64,000 nucleotides of DNA, taken from assembly GCF_001281315.1 (NCBI RefSeq), contig NZ_CP012477.1, forward strand, positions 434,001 through 498,000, given 5' to 3'. The DNA comes from Arthrobacter sp. ERGS1:01 (GTDB lineage: Bacteria; Actinomycetota; Actinomycetes; Actinomycetales; Micrococcaceae). A model generated the notes under the pieces. It searched no databases. It had not been told where the DNA came from and worked only from the letters and a program-made list of their open reading frames with translations. The position numbers were made by a program, and so were the translations under genes. Position 1 is the stretch's first letter; each line of letters opens with the position of its first letter. Below, in pieces: positions 53,147 through 61,556 of this stretch.

Positions 53147-53210
53147 GATTCTAGATCCTCTTCGAGTAAGTCAACAACCCCACAACAGGGTCGACTGGAT
53201 GATGCCTGGC

Positions 53211-53280
53211 TACATCCATCGTCTCGAATCAAACAAACAGGCGGAACACTGATTTCTGACAGTTCCCACTACCCAAAAGA
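53211..53280 (-). promoter_or_regulatory. RuMP promoter block, copy 3 (tkt)
   Basis: Read on the minus strand it gives GTAGT..GAACTGTCAGAAA-CAGTGTT..CC, then GTTTGTTT and GATGG. That matches copy 1 almost throughout, including the core ACTGT/CAGT dyad. The tkt GTG lies about 65-70 bases beyond. Shared with hxlB and with the relic at 42084. Confidence 0.65.
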
Positions 53281-53370
53281 ACAGCAACCACCCCAACCAC
53301 ACCCACAACCCAGCCACCAACCCCACCCAAACAGGCAGCCACATCGCCATAAAACCCCGGCATGTCCTAG

Positions 53371-54075
53371 CTAGGGCTGGAACGCCCCGATCGTCAACAA
53401 CTGGATCGCACTGTTGCTGCACGCCGTCAACGGGTGGGCAATGATGATCCTGTCCGTGGCACCCGGGGGATAAACCATCACCGAATCGGCCTGGACCTGG
53501 GTGCAGCTGGGGTAGTTTCCGGCCTGCGTGTACCGCAGGGCGGCGGATGCGCTGGCCCCGGGCGCCAGCGAGATGGGCCCGCTCGACGGCGCGGAGGCAT
53601 CGCGCACCGCGGGCGCCCCGATGGGGGTGTCGGAGCTGGCGTTGACCAGGGAAACCCCGGGGTAGCCGTCCAGGATGCAGGTGGTGGAGGAGGAGTTCTT
53701 CACGATGAGCTGCATATAGATGTGTCCCGCCGCCCCGCCGCCGGAATCATCCAGCGAACCGGCCAGATCGGCCGCGGTACACAGGGCCGCAGCCGCTGTT
53801 GTGGCAGTCCCCGTTGTGGATGGGGTTGCGGAGCTGGACGCCGTGGCGCCGGACTCGGTGGGTGCGGCGCTGCTTTCCACCGATGAAGGCGAGGACGACG
53901 TCGTCGGGCTGGCCGAGGTGGGCGCCGCGGGGGAGGATGTGGTGGCTGACGGAGAGGGGGTGGAGGTGCATCCGGAGAGCCCCAGTGCGATCACGGCGGC
54001 CACGCCAAGGATGGCGCCCGCTCCGCGATTCCAAGGTGCGTACCGGCGGGACGAGGTGTTCGGATCCGTGTTCAT
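53371..54075 (-). CDS. DUF4232 lipoprotein
   Basis: 234 residues from ATG 54075 (MNTDPNTSSRRYAPWNRGAG). A signal peptide with lipobox LSGC (Cys near residue 37) is followed by a ~60-residue Ser/Thr/Pro/Ala linker, then the DUF4232 domain: CTAADLAGSLDDSGGGAAGH, IVKNSSSTTCILDGYPGVSL and ARAL-type strands with paired cysteines (CTQVQ, CSNSAI). Exposed on the cell surface. Function unknown. It is unrelated to the RuMP set. Confidence 0.85.
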   Translation of the reverse strand: MNTDPNTSSRRYAPWNRGAGAILGVAAVIALGLSGCTSTPSPSATTSSPAAPTSASPTTSSSPSSVESSAAPTESGATASSSATPSTTGTATTAAAALCTAADLAGSLDDSGGGAAGHIYMQLIVKNSSSTTCILDGYPGVSLVNASSDTPIGAPAVRDASAPSSGPISLAPGASASAALRYTQAGNYPSCTQVQADSVMVYPPGATDRIIIAHPLTACSNSAIQLLTIGAFQP

Positions 54076-54129
54076 GGCTCCACCTTTGCGCCCCTGCCGG
54101 TGGGAGTCAACTGCCCCCGCCGCAAAAAA

Positions 54130-54195
54130 CGCGGGTCCACACCAAATTGGTATCAACGGTGAAATCGAAGATGCCGGCATTGGTGCGGACCCGCG
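54130..54195. terminator. Inverted repeat between DUF4232 and ycnI-like genes
   Basis: CGCGGGTCCACACCAA (54130-54145) and its near-complement at 54180-54195 (one mismatch) enclose 34 bases. The repeat begins 20 bases beyond the ycnI-like stop on the minus strand. Probable terminator for the copper-related operon. Confidence 0.5.
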
Positions 54196-54215
54196 CCGCC
54201 ACTCACGCGGTGCGG

Positions 54216-54929
54216 CTATGCCTTGGTGCGTCCGGAGCGCATGAACGCGATGGCGCCCATGACCAGTCCGGCCAGCCCCGTGCCAAGGCCGAGCCAGGAC
54301 GGCCAGGTGGGGGCGGCGGCGTCGTTCATGTCGGAGGAGGCCGCAGCGGGGGTGGCGGTACTGTCGCCGTGGCCGTGCTCCGTGGTGGCCACGGCGGCGG
54401 TCACGGCCAACGACGGCGCGGGGGACTTGACGCTGTCGTGGTCCTGGCCCGCCGCGGGAATGTCCTTCCAGTCAGTGGAGCCCTTTTCACATGTTTGCAG
54501 GGTCGGGAAGTACAGGGTCTTCCCCGCGGCATCCGGTACCTTCAGCGACAGTGTGAATGAGTCGCGCTGGTGGGCGTCCAACGGCGTCTTGGCCGTGTAG
54601 GTGACCGCGCTGGTGCGTTGGGTGATCTTGCTGCCGTCGGCCAGTTGGCGGGGCGTGGTGAACTTTTCGATGGATTCGCTGATGGTCCAGTTCGGGTTGA
54701 CCGTGGGGGTCACCGCGTTCAGCTCCTCCGGCAGCGTGATCCTGATGCTGGTGGTGGACGAGCCGTCGCAGCCGTGCGGCACCGAGAACGTGAACAGGGA
54801 GTAGCTGCCGACGGCCGTGTCGGTGGGGGTGGCCGAGACATGGGCGGACGCAGAGCCCAGGCCCAGGGTCATCAGGCCGGCGGTGGCGCCGAGGGCAAGG
54901 GTGGTCTTGAGGGTACGGGAAAAACGCAT
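54216..54929 (-). CDS. YcnI-family copper-binding exported protein
   Basis: 237 residues from ATG 54929. Signal peptide (TLALGATAGLMTLGLGSASA) cut before His, giving mature HVSATPTDTAVGSYSLFTFS. The new N-terminal His is the copper ligand in YcnI proteins. Next come SVPHGCDGSSTTSIRITLPE and AVTYTAKTPLDAHQRDSFTL. A C-terminal membrane anchor (GLGTGLAGLVMGAIAFMRSG) follows a His/Gly-bearing linker. It likely handles copper outside the membrane and precedes an associated membrane gene in the same orientation. Confidence 0.88.
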   Translation of the reverse strand: MRFSRTLKTTLALGATAGLMTLGLGSASAHVSATPTDTAVGSYSLFTFSVPHGCDGSSTTSIRITLPEELNAVTPTVNPNWTISESIEKFTTPRQLADGSKITQRTSAVTYTAKTPLDAHQRDSFTLSLKVPDAAGKTLYFPTLQTCEKGSTDWKDIPAAGQDHDSVKSPAPSLAVTAAVATTEHGHGDSTATPAAASSDMNDAAAPTWPSWLGLGTGLAGLVMGAIAFMRSGRTKA

Positions 54930-55005
54930 GGGAATACCTTTCGATAGCGCCGGGGCGCAACAAAATGAGGGGGGTACGACACCCCTCAAAATTGTTCGAA
55001 GGGTG

Positions 55006-55677
55006 CTAGACGAAAAATGCCGCGAGGGCGGGCGGGCCGCGCTGGGGATCCGGCGGAAGGTTGCGCCAGGGCAGCTGCGGCAGCGGCATCGGCGCCACCG
55101 CGGGGCGGGCCTGCCGGGCCGGAAGTGGCCGAATCGCGGACGCGCTCCGGTAGAGGGGCCGCAGCCATCCGGCCAGGGCCCACAACGCCTTTTCGCCCTG
55201 GGCCAGCACCACGGCGGTGACCAGGGTGGCCACGATGTGTGCCGGCACCATCGCCCCGGACAGGGCGTTGGCATGGCTCATCAGATCCATGCCAACGGCG
55301 CCCGATTGGCCGGTGGAGCCCAACAGCGCTGCCGATTGCAACATGGCGGAGGTCTGCGCCTCAGCCGAAAGGGAATGGTCGTGGAGGGGGATGCCGGACG
55401 GCATGGAACCCCTGGGGATGCCGGCGGACAGGAAGCCAAACGCCTGGTGGAGCGCAAGCTGGCTGGTGGCTAAAAGTGCCAGCATGGCCGGAAGGCCCAA
55501 CCGGAACTGCGTGACCACCGTGGAGCAAAGCACATGCAGCGCCAGGAGTGCTGCCATGAGCGGAGGGACCGGGAGCGTTCCGCCGGCCACAAGGTGTGCG
55601 CCGGCTGCCAGGCCAAGGATGGTGGCGCCGATCGCGGTGGTTCTGAGCAGCCTGAAGGGGGCGTGTGCGGTGCGCAT
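55006..55677 (-). CDS. Multi-pass membrane protein upstream of the YcnI-like gene
   Basis: 223 residues from ATG 55677. Five membrane segments (FRLLRTTAIGATILGLAAGA, LPVPPLMAALLALHVLCSTV, LPAMLALLATSQLALHQAFG, and two later). His-bearing loops (GIPLHDHSLSAEAQ, DLMSHANALSGAMVPAHIVA) suggest metal contact. Membrane genes of this type often accompany ycnI in actinobacteria. It is read first in the operon, before the ycnI-like gene, with a 76-base gap. Confidence 0.65.
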   Translation of the reverse strand: MRTAHAPFRLLRTTAIGATILGLAAGAHLVAGGTLPVPPLMAALLALHVLCSTVVTQFRLGLPAMLALLATSQLALHQAFGFLSAGIPRGSMPSGIPLHDHSLSAEAQTSAMLQSAALLGSTGQSGAVGMDLMSHANALSGAMVPAHIVATLVTAVVLAQGEKALWALAGWLRPLYRSASAIRPLPARQARPAVAPMPLPQLPWRNLPPDPQRGPPALAAFFV

Positions 55678-55747
55678 ACTGCTCCCTTCGATAGGCCGAG
55701 TGCATAGCCTATCGAGGAAAACCCTTACTGGGGAGTTGTTCGCGCCG

Positions 55748-57442
55748 TTATGACGTGGGCAGTTTTGCCAGGGTGTCCTCCGGCAGGCCCTCCGACGAGC
55801 TGTTTTGTTCGCCGTTCCTGGGACTTTCCTTGGCGCCGTCCCTGGCATGGTCCGTCAAGGCTTTGGGACCCAACACTCGGATCGCGGCGGTCACGGGACC
55901 GCTTTTGGGGCCCTCCGGAAGGGGCGGCAGGCGCAACGTGAAGCTGGTTTCGCCGGGATTGCTGGTGACGTCCACCGAGCCGTGGTGTGCCGTCATGATG
56001 GCCTGGACAATGCTCAGGCCAAGTCCGGTGCTTCCGTGGGTGCCCGTGCGGGCCACGTCGGCCCGGGAGAACCTGTCAAAGATGACGTCCCGGAACGCCG
56101 GGTCAATGCCGGGGCCGTCGTCGCTGACCTCGATGACGGCCGTGCCGTCGCTTTCCTGGCTGACGACGGTTGTCACGGTGGTTCCGGCCGGGGTGTGCTT
56201 GGCCGCGTTGGAGAGCAGGTTCAGGACCACCTGCTTGAGCTGGCCGTCGTCGCACTTGGCATTGACGGGTGAGTCGGGCACATCAAGTTTCCAATGGTGG
56301 CCGGCGGCACCGACCCGGACGTCGCTGACCGCGTCCATGACGATGGGGGTCAGATCGACGGTGCGCAGTTTCAGCGGCTGGCCCTCATCGAGCCGGGCCA
56401 GCATGAGCAGGTCCTCCACGAGCCGGCTCATGCGCAGGGATTGCGCCGTGACCCGGCCCAGCGAGGTCTTGCCGTCGGGGCTCAGCGACTCGGTCATCTG
56501 CAGCAGTTCGGTGTATCCGCGGATGGCAGTCAACGGGGTGCGCAGTTCGTGGCTGGCGTCGGCCACGAAGCGGCGCACCTTGGTTTCGCTGCGCTGGCGG
56601 GCCTGCAGGGCATGCGAGACGTTTTCCAGCATGGCGTTGAACGCGTGGCCCACGTTGCCCACTTCGGTGCCGGGCCGGGCTGCGCTGTCCGGGACCCGCA
56701 CGCTCAAGGCGACCTCACCGGCGTCGAGCGGCAAATGGGCCACCTTGGTCGCGACGCCGGAAAGCTGCTCCAGCGGTTTCATGCTGCGGCGGATGATGAA
56801 CGAGCCGGCCAGTCCCAAAAAGACCAGGCCCGACAAGGAAACCAGGATGATGGTCAGCACCAGGGCCGCCAGGGTTTGCTCGGAGGCAGCCAGTGGCAGT
56901 CCGGTGATCAGGACGTCACCGTTGGGCACACCGGTGGCCTTGAGCCGGTAGTTGCCGATCGAGAGGGTGGCGTCGGTCAGGACGCCGGTGGTGGGCAGAC
57001 CTGCCAGTATTTGGGCGTCCGCGTTGGTGAGTTTCTGATGGGCGCCGGTGGCGTCCAGGATGCCCGCGTAACTGACGACGCCATTGCTCAGCACACCGCT
57101 GAGCTGCCCGGCGCTCGTGGCCCGGGCATTGAGCGGGTCCCGGGTGCCCCCGGCCGGCGGGGCGGAGAAGTAGAACTGGTTGGTGCGCAGGCTGGCCTGC
57201 TGGACGGAAGCGTCGAGCTGGTTGTTCAACGAAACACTGATCGTTGTGTAACTGACAAAACCCACCAGCGCACAAATGACCGTGAGCAGGGCAAGCATGA
57301 CGGCGACAAGGCGGGTGCGCAGGTGCCAGGTGCCAGGGTGGATGGCCCGGGAGGCGGTGGCACGCAGGCTTGCCAACGCGGAGCGGCCCGCCGTTCCGTC
57401 TGTTTTCCCCGTCGCTGCCGGGGCGCCGTGGGTTACGCGCAT
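55748..57442 (-). CDS. Sensor histidine kinase
   Basis: 564 residues. Helix near residue 45 (LVAVMLALLTVICALVGFVS), ~130-residue sensor region, second helix (TLAALVLTIILVSLSGLVFL), HAMP, then H-box ADASHELRTPLTAIRGYTEL, N-box VLNLLSNAAKHTPAG, G1 SDDGPGIDPAF, and STGLGLSIVQAIM. The C-terminal ~60 residues after the kinase domain are a polar extension. It overlaps its response-regulator gene by ten bases. Stimulus unknown; the nearest functional genes are copper-related. Confidence 0.92.
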   Translation of the reverse strand: MRVTHGAPAATGKTDGTAGRSALASLRATASRAIHPGTWHLRTRLVAVMLALLTVICALVGFVSYTTISVSLNNQLDASVQQASLRTNQFYFSAPPAGGTRDPLNARATSAGQLSGVLSNGVVSYAGILDATGAHQKLTNADAQILAGLPTTGVLTDATLSIGNYRLKATGVPNGDVLITGLPLAASEQTLAALVLTIILVSLSGLVFLGLAGSFIIRRSMKPLEQLSGVATKVAHLPLDAGEVALSVRVPDSAARPGTEVGNVGHAFNAMLENVSHALQARQRSETKVRRFVADASHELRTPLTAIRGYTELLQMTESLSPDGKTSLGRVTAQSLRMSRLVEDLLMLARLDEGQPLKLRTVDLTPIVMDAVSDVRVGAAGHHWKLDVPDSPVNAKCDDGQLKQVVLNLLSNAAKHTPAGTTVTTVVSQESDGTAVIEVSDDGPGIDPAFRDVIFDRFSRADVARTGTHGSTGLGLSIVQAIMTAHHGSVDVTSNPGETSFTLRLPPLPEGPKSGPVTAAIRVLGPKALTDHARDGAKESPRNGEQNSSSEGLPEDTLAKLPTS

Positions 57443-58170
57443 GGCTTGATGACGTAACCGGCGCCGCGGACTGTGTGGATCATGGGTTCGTTGTCGGCGT
57501 CGATCTTCTTGCGCAGGTAGGAGATGTACAGCTCCACGATGTTGCTTTGGCCGCCGAAGTCGTAATCCCAGACCCGGTCGAGGATGCGGGCCTTGCTCAT
57601 CACGTGGCGCGGGTTCTCCATCAGGAACTGCAACAGCTCAAACTCGGTGCTGGTGAGCGGGATGTCGACGCCGGCGCGAGCCACCTCGCGGGTGTCGCGG
57701 TTCAGGACGAGGTCGCCCACCGTGAGTTCGGCGGAATTGGGGGCCGTGACGCCGGCGCGTTGGACGATCCGGTGCAGGCGCAACAGCACCTCCTCCATGC
57801 TGAACGGCTTCGTGACATAATCGTCGCCACCGGCCGACAGCCCGGTCAGCTTGTCCTCGACGGCGTCCTTCGCCGTGAGGAACAAGGCCGGAATATCCGG
57901 GTAGATCGTGCGGATTCGGCCCAGCAATTCCACGCCGTCCATGCCGGGCATCATGACATCAAGGACCAGTACATCGGGGTGGAAGGCGCGGGCCGTCTTC
58001 AATGCGGCCTGGCCGTCGTGGGCCACGGCGATCTCCCAGCCGGCCAGTTCAAGGCCCATGCGCATCAGGTCCGCCAGCGACTCCTCGTCGTCTACGACGA
58101 GCGCGCGGATCGGCTCACCGCCTGGGCGGGTGAGTTTGCTGAGGCCGGCCGATGCAAAAGGAAGGGACAT
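57433..58170 (-). CDS. OmpR-family response regulator
   Basis: 245 residues from ATG 58170 (MSLPFASAGLSKLTRPGGEP). Receiver domain (ALVVDDEESLADLMRMGLEL, phospho-Asp in VLVLDVMMPGMDGVE, Lys in YVTKPFS), then a winged helix ending YISYLRKKIDADNEPMIHTV. The HK overlaps its 3' end by ten bases, so they are co-translated. Its family resembles actinobacterial TcrA/TrcR-like regulators. Confidence 0.92.
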   Translation of the reverse strand: MSLPFASAGLSKLTRPGGEPIRALVVDDEESLADLMRMGLELAGWEIAVAHDGQAALKTARAFHPDVLVLDVMMPGMDGVELLGRIRTIYPDIPALFLTAKDAVEDKLTGLSAGGDDYVTKPFSMEEVLLRLHRIVQRAGVTAPNSAELTVGDLVLNRDTREVARAGVDIPLTSTEFELLQFLMENPRHVMSKARILDRVWDYDFGGQSNIVELYISYLRKKIDADNEPMIHTVRGAGYVIKPCA

Positions 58171-58259
58171 GCATCCATTCTCTGACGCTTGACCCGAATC
58201 CGTCTGTACGATTCCTGAATGTTCTCTGTGTTTCAGGGGCCTCATCCCGGCGCCCGCGT

Positions 58260-58344
58260 GAGACAGACCCGGGACCGCGAAACAGTGGCTGGCCAACGCC
58301 TGTTTCGCGGGGAAGAGTCTGTTTCGTGCCCCAGGGTCTGTCTC
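58260..58344. repeat. Dispersed hairpin repeat, copy B
   Basis: Inner stem CCGCGAAACAG (58275-58285)/CTGTTTCGCGG (58300-58310) around 14 bases. Outer stem GAGACAGACCC (58260-58270)/GGGTCTGTCTC (58334-58344). The loop (GCCAACGCC) and arms match copy A at 9398-9500, with a compensatory A-T for G-C in the inner stem. It lies upstream of the response-regulator gene and before a tRNA terminator. Confidence 0.65.
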
Positions 58345-58365
58345 GGGCGCGTCCCGGGAACGACA

Positions 58366-58408
58366 AAGGCCCCTGCTTCCCTTATAAACAAAGGGAAGCA
58401 GGGGCCTT
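58366..58408. terminator. Terminator hairpin by tRNA-Ser
   Basis: An 18-bp perfect stem AAGGCCCCTGCTTCCCTT (58366-58383) with 58391-58408 around a seven-base loop, lying just beyond the 3' end of the minus-strand tRNA. It ends the tRNA transcript. Confidence 0.8.
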
Positions 58409-58418
58409 GCCACTTGGC

Positions 58419-58504
58419 GGTGACGGTGGGATTTGAACCCACGTCAGGCTCTCACCTGAACAACATTTCGAGTGTTGCACCTTCGGCCGCTCGGACACGT
58501 CACC
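58419..58504 (-). tRNA. tRNA-Ser(CGA)
   Basis: 86 nucleotides on the minus strand. Acceptor arms GGTGACG/CGTCACC pair, a long variable arm (GGTGAGAGCCTGACG region) marks a class-II tRNA, and the anticodon stem CAACA/TGTTG encloses CTCGAAA with anticodon CGA. The T-arm is GTGGGTTCAAATCCCAC. It reads UCG serine codons. The terminal CCA is not encoded. Confidence 0.97.
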
Positions 58505-58585
58505 AACGCGTCAACCTTACCGGGTCAACGGCCCACAACAAAAATGAGTGCAGCGGCGGCCGCCCCGATGGGGCAGGATAGGCGC

Positions 58586-59755
58586 ATGGACAGTGCGACG
58601 CAGCGTGCCTGGAGCTGGCACAAACAAGGCTTGGACGGCTCGTTGGCGGGCAAAAATGCGGCGGAAACGCTCACCGCCGCCGGCTGGGCCCGCTCGGTGG
58701 GCGGAGCCAATCCCTACCTGTCCTTATTTGCGCGTGCGGGGATCCGGCGGGAAGAGGCCGACGCCGACGTCGCGGCCCTGCGCATCCATGAACTGCCGAC
58801 GGCGCGCGGCTGCACCTATGTGCTCGGCGCGGACGACTACCCGTGGGCGCTCACACTCGGACTGGCGGCCGCCGAAACGCAGGCGAAGGTCCTGGACAAG
58901 CTCGACGTCCCCCGAGCGGATCTGGCCACCCTGGAACAGCAGGTCCTCGCGGTCCTGACGGACGCCGTCGAACCTCTTGACCCCAAGCAACTCAAGGACC
59001 AGCTGGGCGATGCCGTCCGCAGCCTCGGCGAGGCCGGCAAGAAGAAGGGCGCCTCCACCACGCTTCCCGCCGCCCTGGGCCTGCTGCAGGCGGACGGCCG
59101 GATCCGGCGCGTTCCGGTCAACGGCCGGCTGGACCAGCAGCGCTACGCGTACACGGCATGGGGCCTGGAAGCGGCCGCCGGGACGCCCGAGCAGGCCAGG
59201 ACTACGCTCATGGAGCGCTACCTTGGCTGGACTGGCGGCGCAACGCTCAAGCAAACCCAGTGGTTCACCGCATTCACCGTGGCCCAAAGCAAGGCGGCGC
59301 TGGCGGGTGCCGGCGCGATCGAGGTTGACGGCCTGTGGATACTGCCGGCAGACGCCGAGGCGCGCGCCACCTTCACGGCGCCCAAGGACGAACAAATCCA
59401 GCTGCTCGCGGGAACCGACGCGTTGTTCCTGCTCCGGCGCAACGCCGGCGACCACTTCGCCGAACAAGACCAGGACCGCCAACTTGAGACCACCCGCCTG
59501 GCCCTGACCGCCGACCTGCCCGACCATCCCATCGTGGACCGCGGGCGCATCATCGGCCTGTGGCAATACGATCCCGCCGGGGAACGCATTGCCCACTGGC
59601 TCTTTGACGCACCCACCAAGGCCGTGGCGCACCGGATCAAGGAGGTGGAGGCGTTCATCCGCGAGGACCTGGGAGACTTCCGCTCCTTCAGCCTGGATTC
59701 ACCGGCGTCGCGCGCGAAGCGCATCGCGGCCCTGGACGCGGCCGGTACCGCCTAG
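58586..59755 (+). CDS. AlkZ/YcaQ-like winged-helix DNA glycosylase family protein
   Basis: 389 residues from ATG 58586. It starts MDSATQRAWSWHKQGLDGSL and shows the PF06224 winged-helix pattern: GCTYVLGADDYPWALTLGLA, then LMERYLGWTGGATLKQTQWF, and IVDRGRIIGLWQYDPAGERI at the C-terminus. Family members remove bulky or crosslinked bases, but a Q-x-D catalytic motif as in AlkZ is not obvious, so activity is unproven. It overlaps the following convergent gene by 57 bases. Confidence 0.7.
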   Translation: MDSATQRAWSWHKQGLDGSLAGKNAAETLTAAGWARSVGGANPYLSLFARAGIRREEADADVAALRIHELPTARGCTYVLGADDYPWALTLGLAAAETQAKVLDKLDVPRADLATLEQQVLAVLTDAVEPLDPKQLKDQLGDAVRSLGEAGKKKGASTTLPAALGLLQADGRIRRVPVNGRLDQQRYAYTAWGLEAAAGTPEQARTTLMERYLGWTGGATLKQTQWFTAFTVAQSKAALAGAGAIEVDGLWILPADAEARATFTAPKDEQIQLLAGTDALFLLRRNAGDHFAEQDQDRQLETTRLALTADLPDHPIVDRGRIIGLWQYDPAGERIAHWLFDAPTKAVAHRIKEVEAFIREDLGDFRSFSLDSPASRAKRIAALDAAGTA

Positions 59756-60211
59756 CCACGCGTCGGGCTGGGCGCCGACCCCGCGCCACACGATGCGCTC
59801 ACCCATCGAGACGCTCATCTCGCCAAACTGGGGGCCGGCGTCGCCCAGGGTATAGGGCTGCATGATGCTCAGGGATGCGCCTTCAACGTGTTCGGTTGCC
59901 AGGTGGACGGCGTCCGTGCCCTGGTACCGCAGCGTGACGTCGGAGACCACGATGGACGCGCGAAGCTCATCTCGGCGTTCGGTCAGGCCGTGGTAGCAGT
60001 CGGCGATGATCTCCGTCGATTCGGGATTCTCCTCCTGGCGCGGTTCGGCCATGATGTAGACGGGCTGGCCGTCCGTGCCGATGCCGGCCGCAAACGGCAG
60101 GAACTCCCCGTACTTGCCCAGGCACTGGTGCGCAAAGGGCAGGGCGATGTTCAGCAAATTCTCCAGGTCCTCCTGCGCCGCCTCGGACACTGAATCCCGC
60201 CATGATGCCAC
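59699..60211 (-). CDS. Conserved protein of unknown function
   Basis: 170 residues (MASWRDSVSEAAQEDLENLL). It resembles an alpha/beta protein with IALPFAHQCLGKYGEFLPFA, YIMAEPRQEENPESTEIIAD and ASIVVSDVTLRYQGTDAVHL. These match widespread actinobacterial proteins of unknown role that I cannot name precisely. The 3' end overlaps the convergent AlkZ-like gene by 57 bases, so the last ~19 codons are shared DNA. Confidence 0.6.
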   Translation of the reverse strand: MASWRDSVSEAAQEDLENLLNIALPFAHQCLGKYGEFLPFAAGIGTDGQPVYIMAEPRQEENPESTEIIADCYHGLTERRDELRASIVVSDVTLRYQGTDAVHLATEHVEGASLSIMQPYTLGDAGPQFGEMSVSMGERIVWRGVGAQPDAWLGGTGRVQGRDALRARRR

Positions 60212-60298
60212 TGCAAACCCCCGAATAAATTGTCCTGCGCCCGGTTATCGGGCCCGGCAGCCGACTTTATCAAGGCGCCGCGGCTGGTGCGGGAGCGG

Positions 60299-60793
60299 TT
60301 AGCGGTGGGCGCCGAAGAAATCCTTCAGCAGCACGGCGCATTCGTCCTCCCTGACGCCCGGGAACACCTCCACCCAATGGTTGAGCCTGCGTTCGCGCAG
60401 CACGTCAAACACGGACCCGGCTGCACCGGCCTTCTCATCCCAGGCACCAAAGACGACGCGCGGCACCCGGGCCAGCACGATGGCCCCGGCACACATGGTG
60501 CACGGCTCCAGCGTGACCACCAGGGTGCATCCCTCCAGCCGCCAGGCGTCCAGCTTTTGTGCCGCCTGGCGGATGGCCACGACCTCCGCGTGTGCCGTCG
60601 GATCCTTGTGCGCCTCACGTTCGTTGCGCCCCACACCCAGCACCGCGCCGTCGGGCCCGAGGACGACGGCGCCAATCGGCACGTCTCCCGTGGCCAGGGC
60701 CAGCTGCGCCTGTTCGAGGGCCAGACCCATCCACCGGGCATGCGCCGTCGTGGCGGGGGTCTCGATTTGGCGGGATTTCGCAGTGGAGGACAC
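60299..60793 (-). CDS. tadA: tRNA-specific adenosine deaminase
   Basis: 164 residues. Zinc/catalytic motifs HAEVVAIRQAAQ (His and Glu) and EPCTMCAGAIVLARV (two Cys ligands) identify TadA, which deaminates A34 of tRNA-Arg to inosine. The N-terminal extension (MSSTAKSRQIETPATTAHAR) is polar. The start lies 22 bases from the divergent upp start. Confidence 0.93.
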   Translation of the reverse strand: MSSTAKSRQIETPATTAHARWMGLALEQAQLALATGDVPIGAVVLGPDGAVLGVGRNEREAHKDPTAHAEVVAIRQAAQKLDAWRLEGCTLVVTLEPCTMCAGAIVLARVPRVVFGAWDEKAGAAGSVFDVLRERRLNHWVEVFPGVREDECAVLLKDFFGAHR

Positions 60794-60815
60794 GGCTCAA
60801 TGGTAGCTTTTATCT

Positions 60816-61454
60816 ATGCGCGTACTGGTTGCGGATCATCCGCTGATTGCCCACAAATTAACCGTCCTGCGGGACAAGACCACCCCGTCGCCGATTTTTC
60901 GGCAGCTGACGGAGGAGCTTGTCACCCTGCTGGCGTACGAGGCGACTCGCGAAGTCCGCGTCGAGCCCGTCAACATTGAAACTCCCGTGACCGCCACCGT
61001 GGGTACCGGACTGACCAAGCCCACCCCCCTGGTGGTGCCGATCCTGCGCGCCGGCCTGGGCATGCTCGAGGGCATGACCCGCCTGCTCCCCACGGCCGAG
61101 GTCGGCTTCTTGGGCATGGCCCGCAACGAGGAAACCCTCGAGGCCATCACCTACGCCGAACGCCTCCCCGAGGACCTGACCGGCCGCCAGGTGTACGTCC
61201 TGGACCCGATGCTGGCCACCGGCGGCACGCTGATCGAGGCGTTCAAGTTCCTGTTTGACCGCGGCGCGGCCGACATCACCTGCATCTGCCTGCTGGCAGC
61301 CCCCGAGGGCCTGGCCAAGCTCGAGGCCGCCCATGGCGACCGCGACAATGTCCACGTGGTCCTGGCCTCGATCGACGAAGGCCTCAACGAGCAGTCCTAC
61401 ATCGTGCCCGGCCTGGGCGACGCCGGCGACCGCCTCTACGGCGTCGTGGACTAA
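60816..61454 (+). CDS. upp: Uracil phosphoribosyltransferase
   Basis: 212 residues ([20 protein letters not shown]). It salvages uracil to UMP using PRPP. The motifs [20 protein letters not shown] and [20 protein letters not shown] (PRPP loop) and a conserved C-terminus [18 protein letters not shown] are complete. A long hairpin follows 18 bases beyond the stop. Monocistronic. Confidence 0.97.
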   Translation: MRVLVADHPLIAHKLTVLRDKTTPSPIFRQLTEELVTLLAYEATREVRVEPVNIETPVTATVGTGLTKPTPLVVPILRAGLGMLEGMTRLLPTAEVGFLGMARNEETLEAITYAERLPEDLTGRQVYVLDPMLATGGTLIEAFKFLFDRGAADITCICLLAAPEGLAKLEAAHGDRDNVHVVLASIDEGLNEQSYIVPGLGDAGDRLYGVVD

Positions 61455-61472
61455 CCCACGCTTGCCACCTAA

Positions 61473-61532
61473 AACTGTGACGCGGTAGTTGCTGAAAACG
61501 TTCTCGTTTTTAGCAACTACCGCGTCACAGTT
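61473..61532. terminator. 28-bp hairpin between upp and the transglycosylase gene
   Basis: Arms 61473-61500 and 61505-61532 pair over 28 positions with a four-base TTCT loop. The single non-Watson-Crick pair is a G-U wobble. The upper stem has A-rich/T-rich ends (GAAAACG/CGTTTTT), so it resembles a bidirectional terminator for convergent genes. Its length is unusual for one. Confidence 0.75.
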
Positions 61533-61556
61533 GGTTAAGGCGCAATTCGTGCCGGC

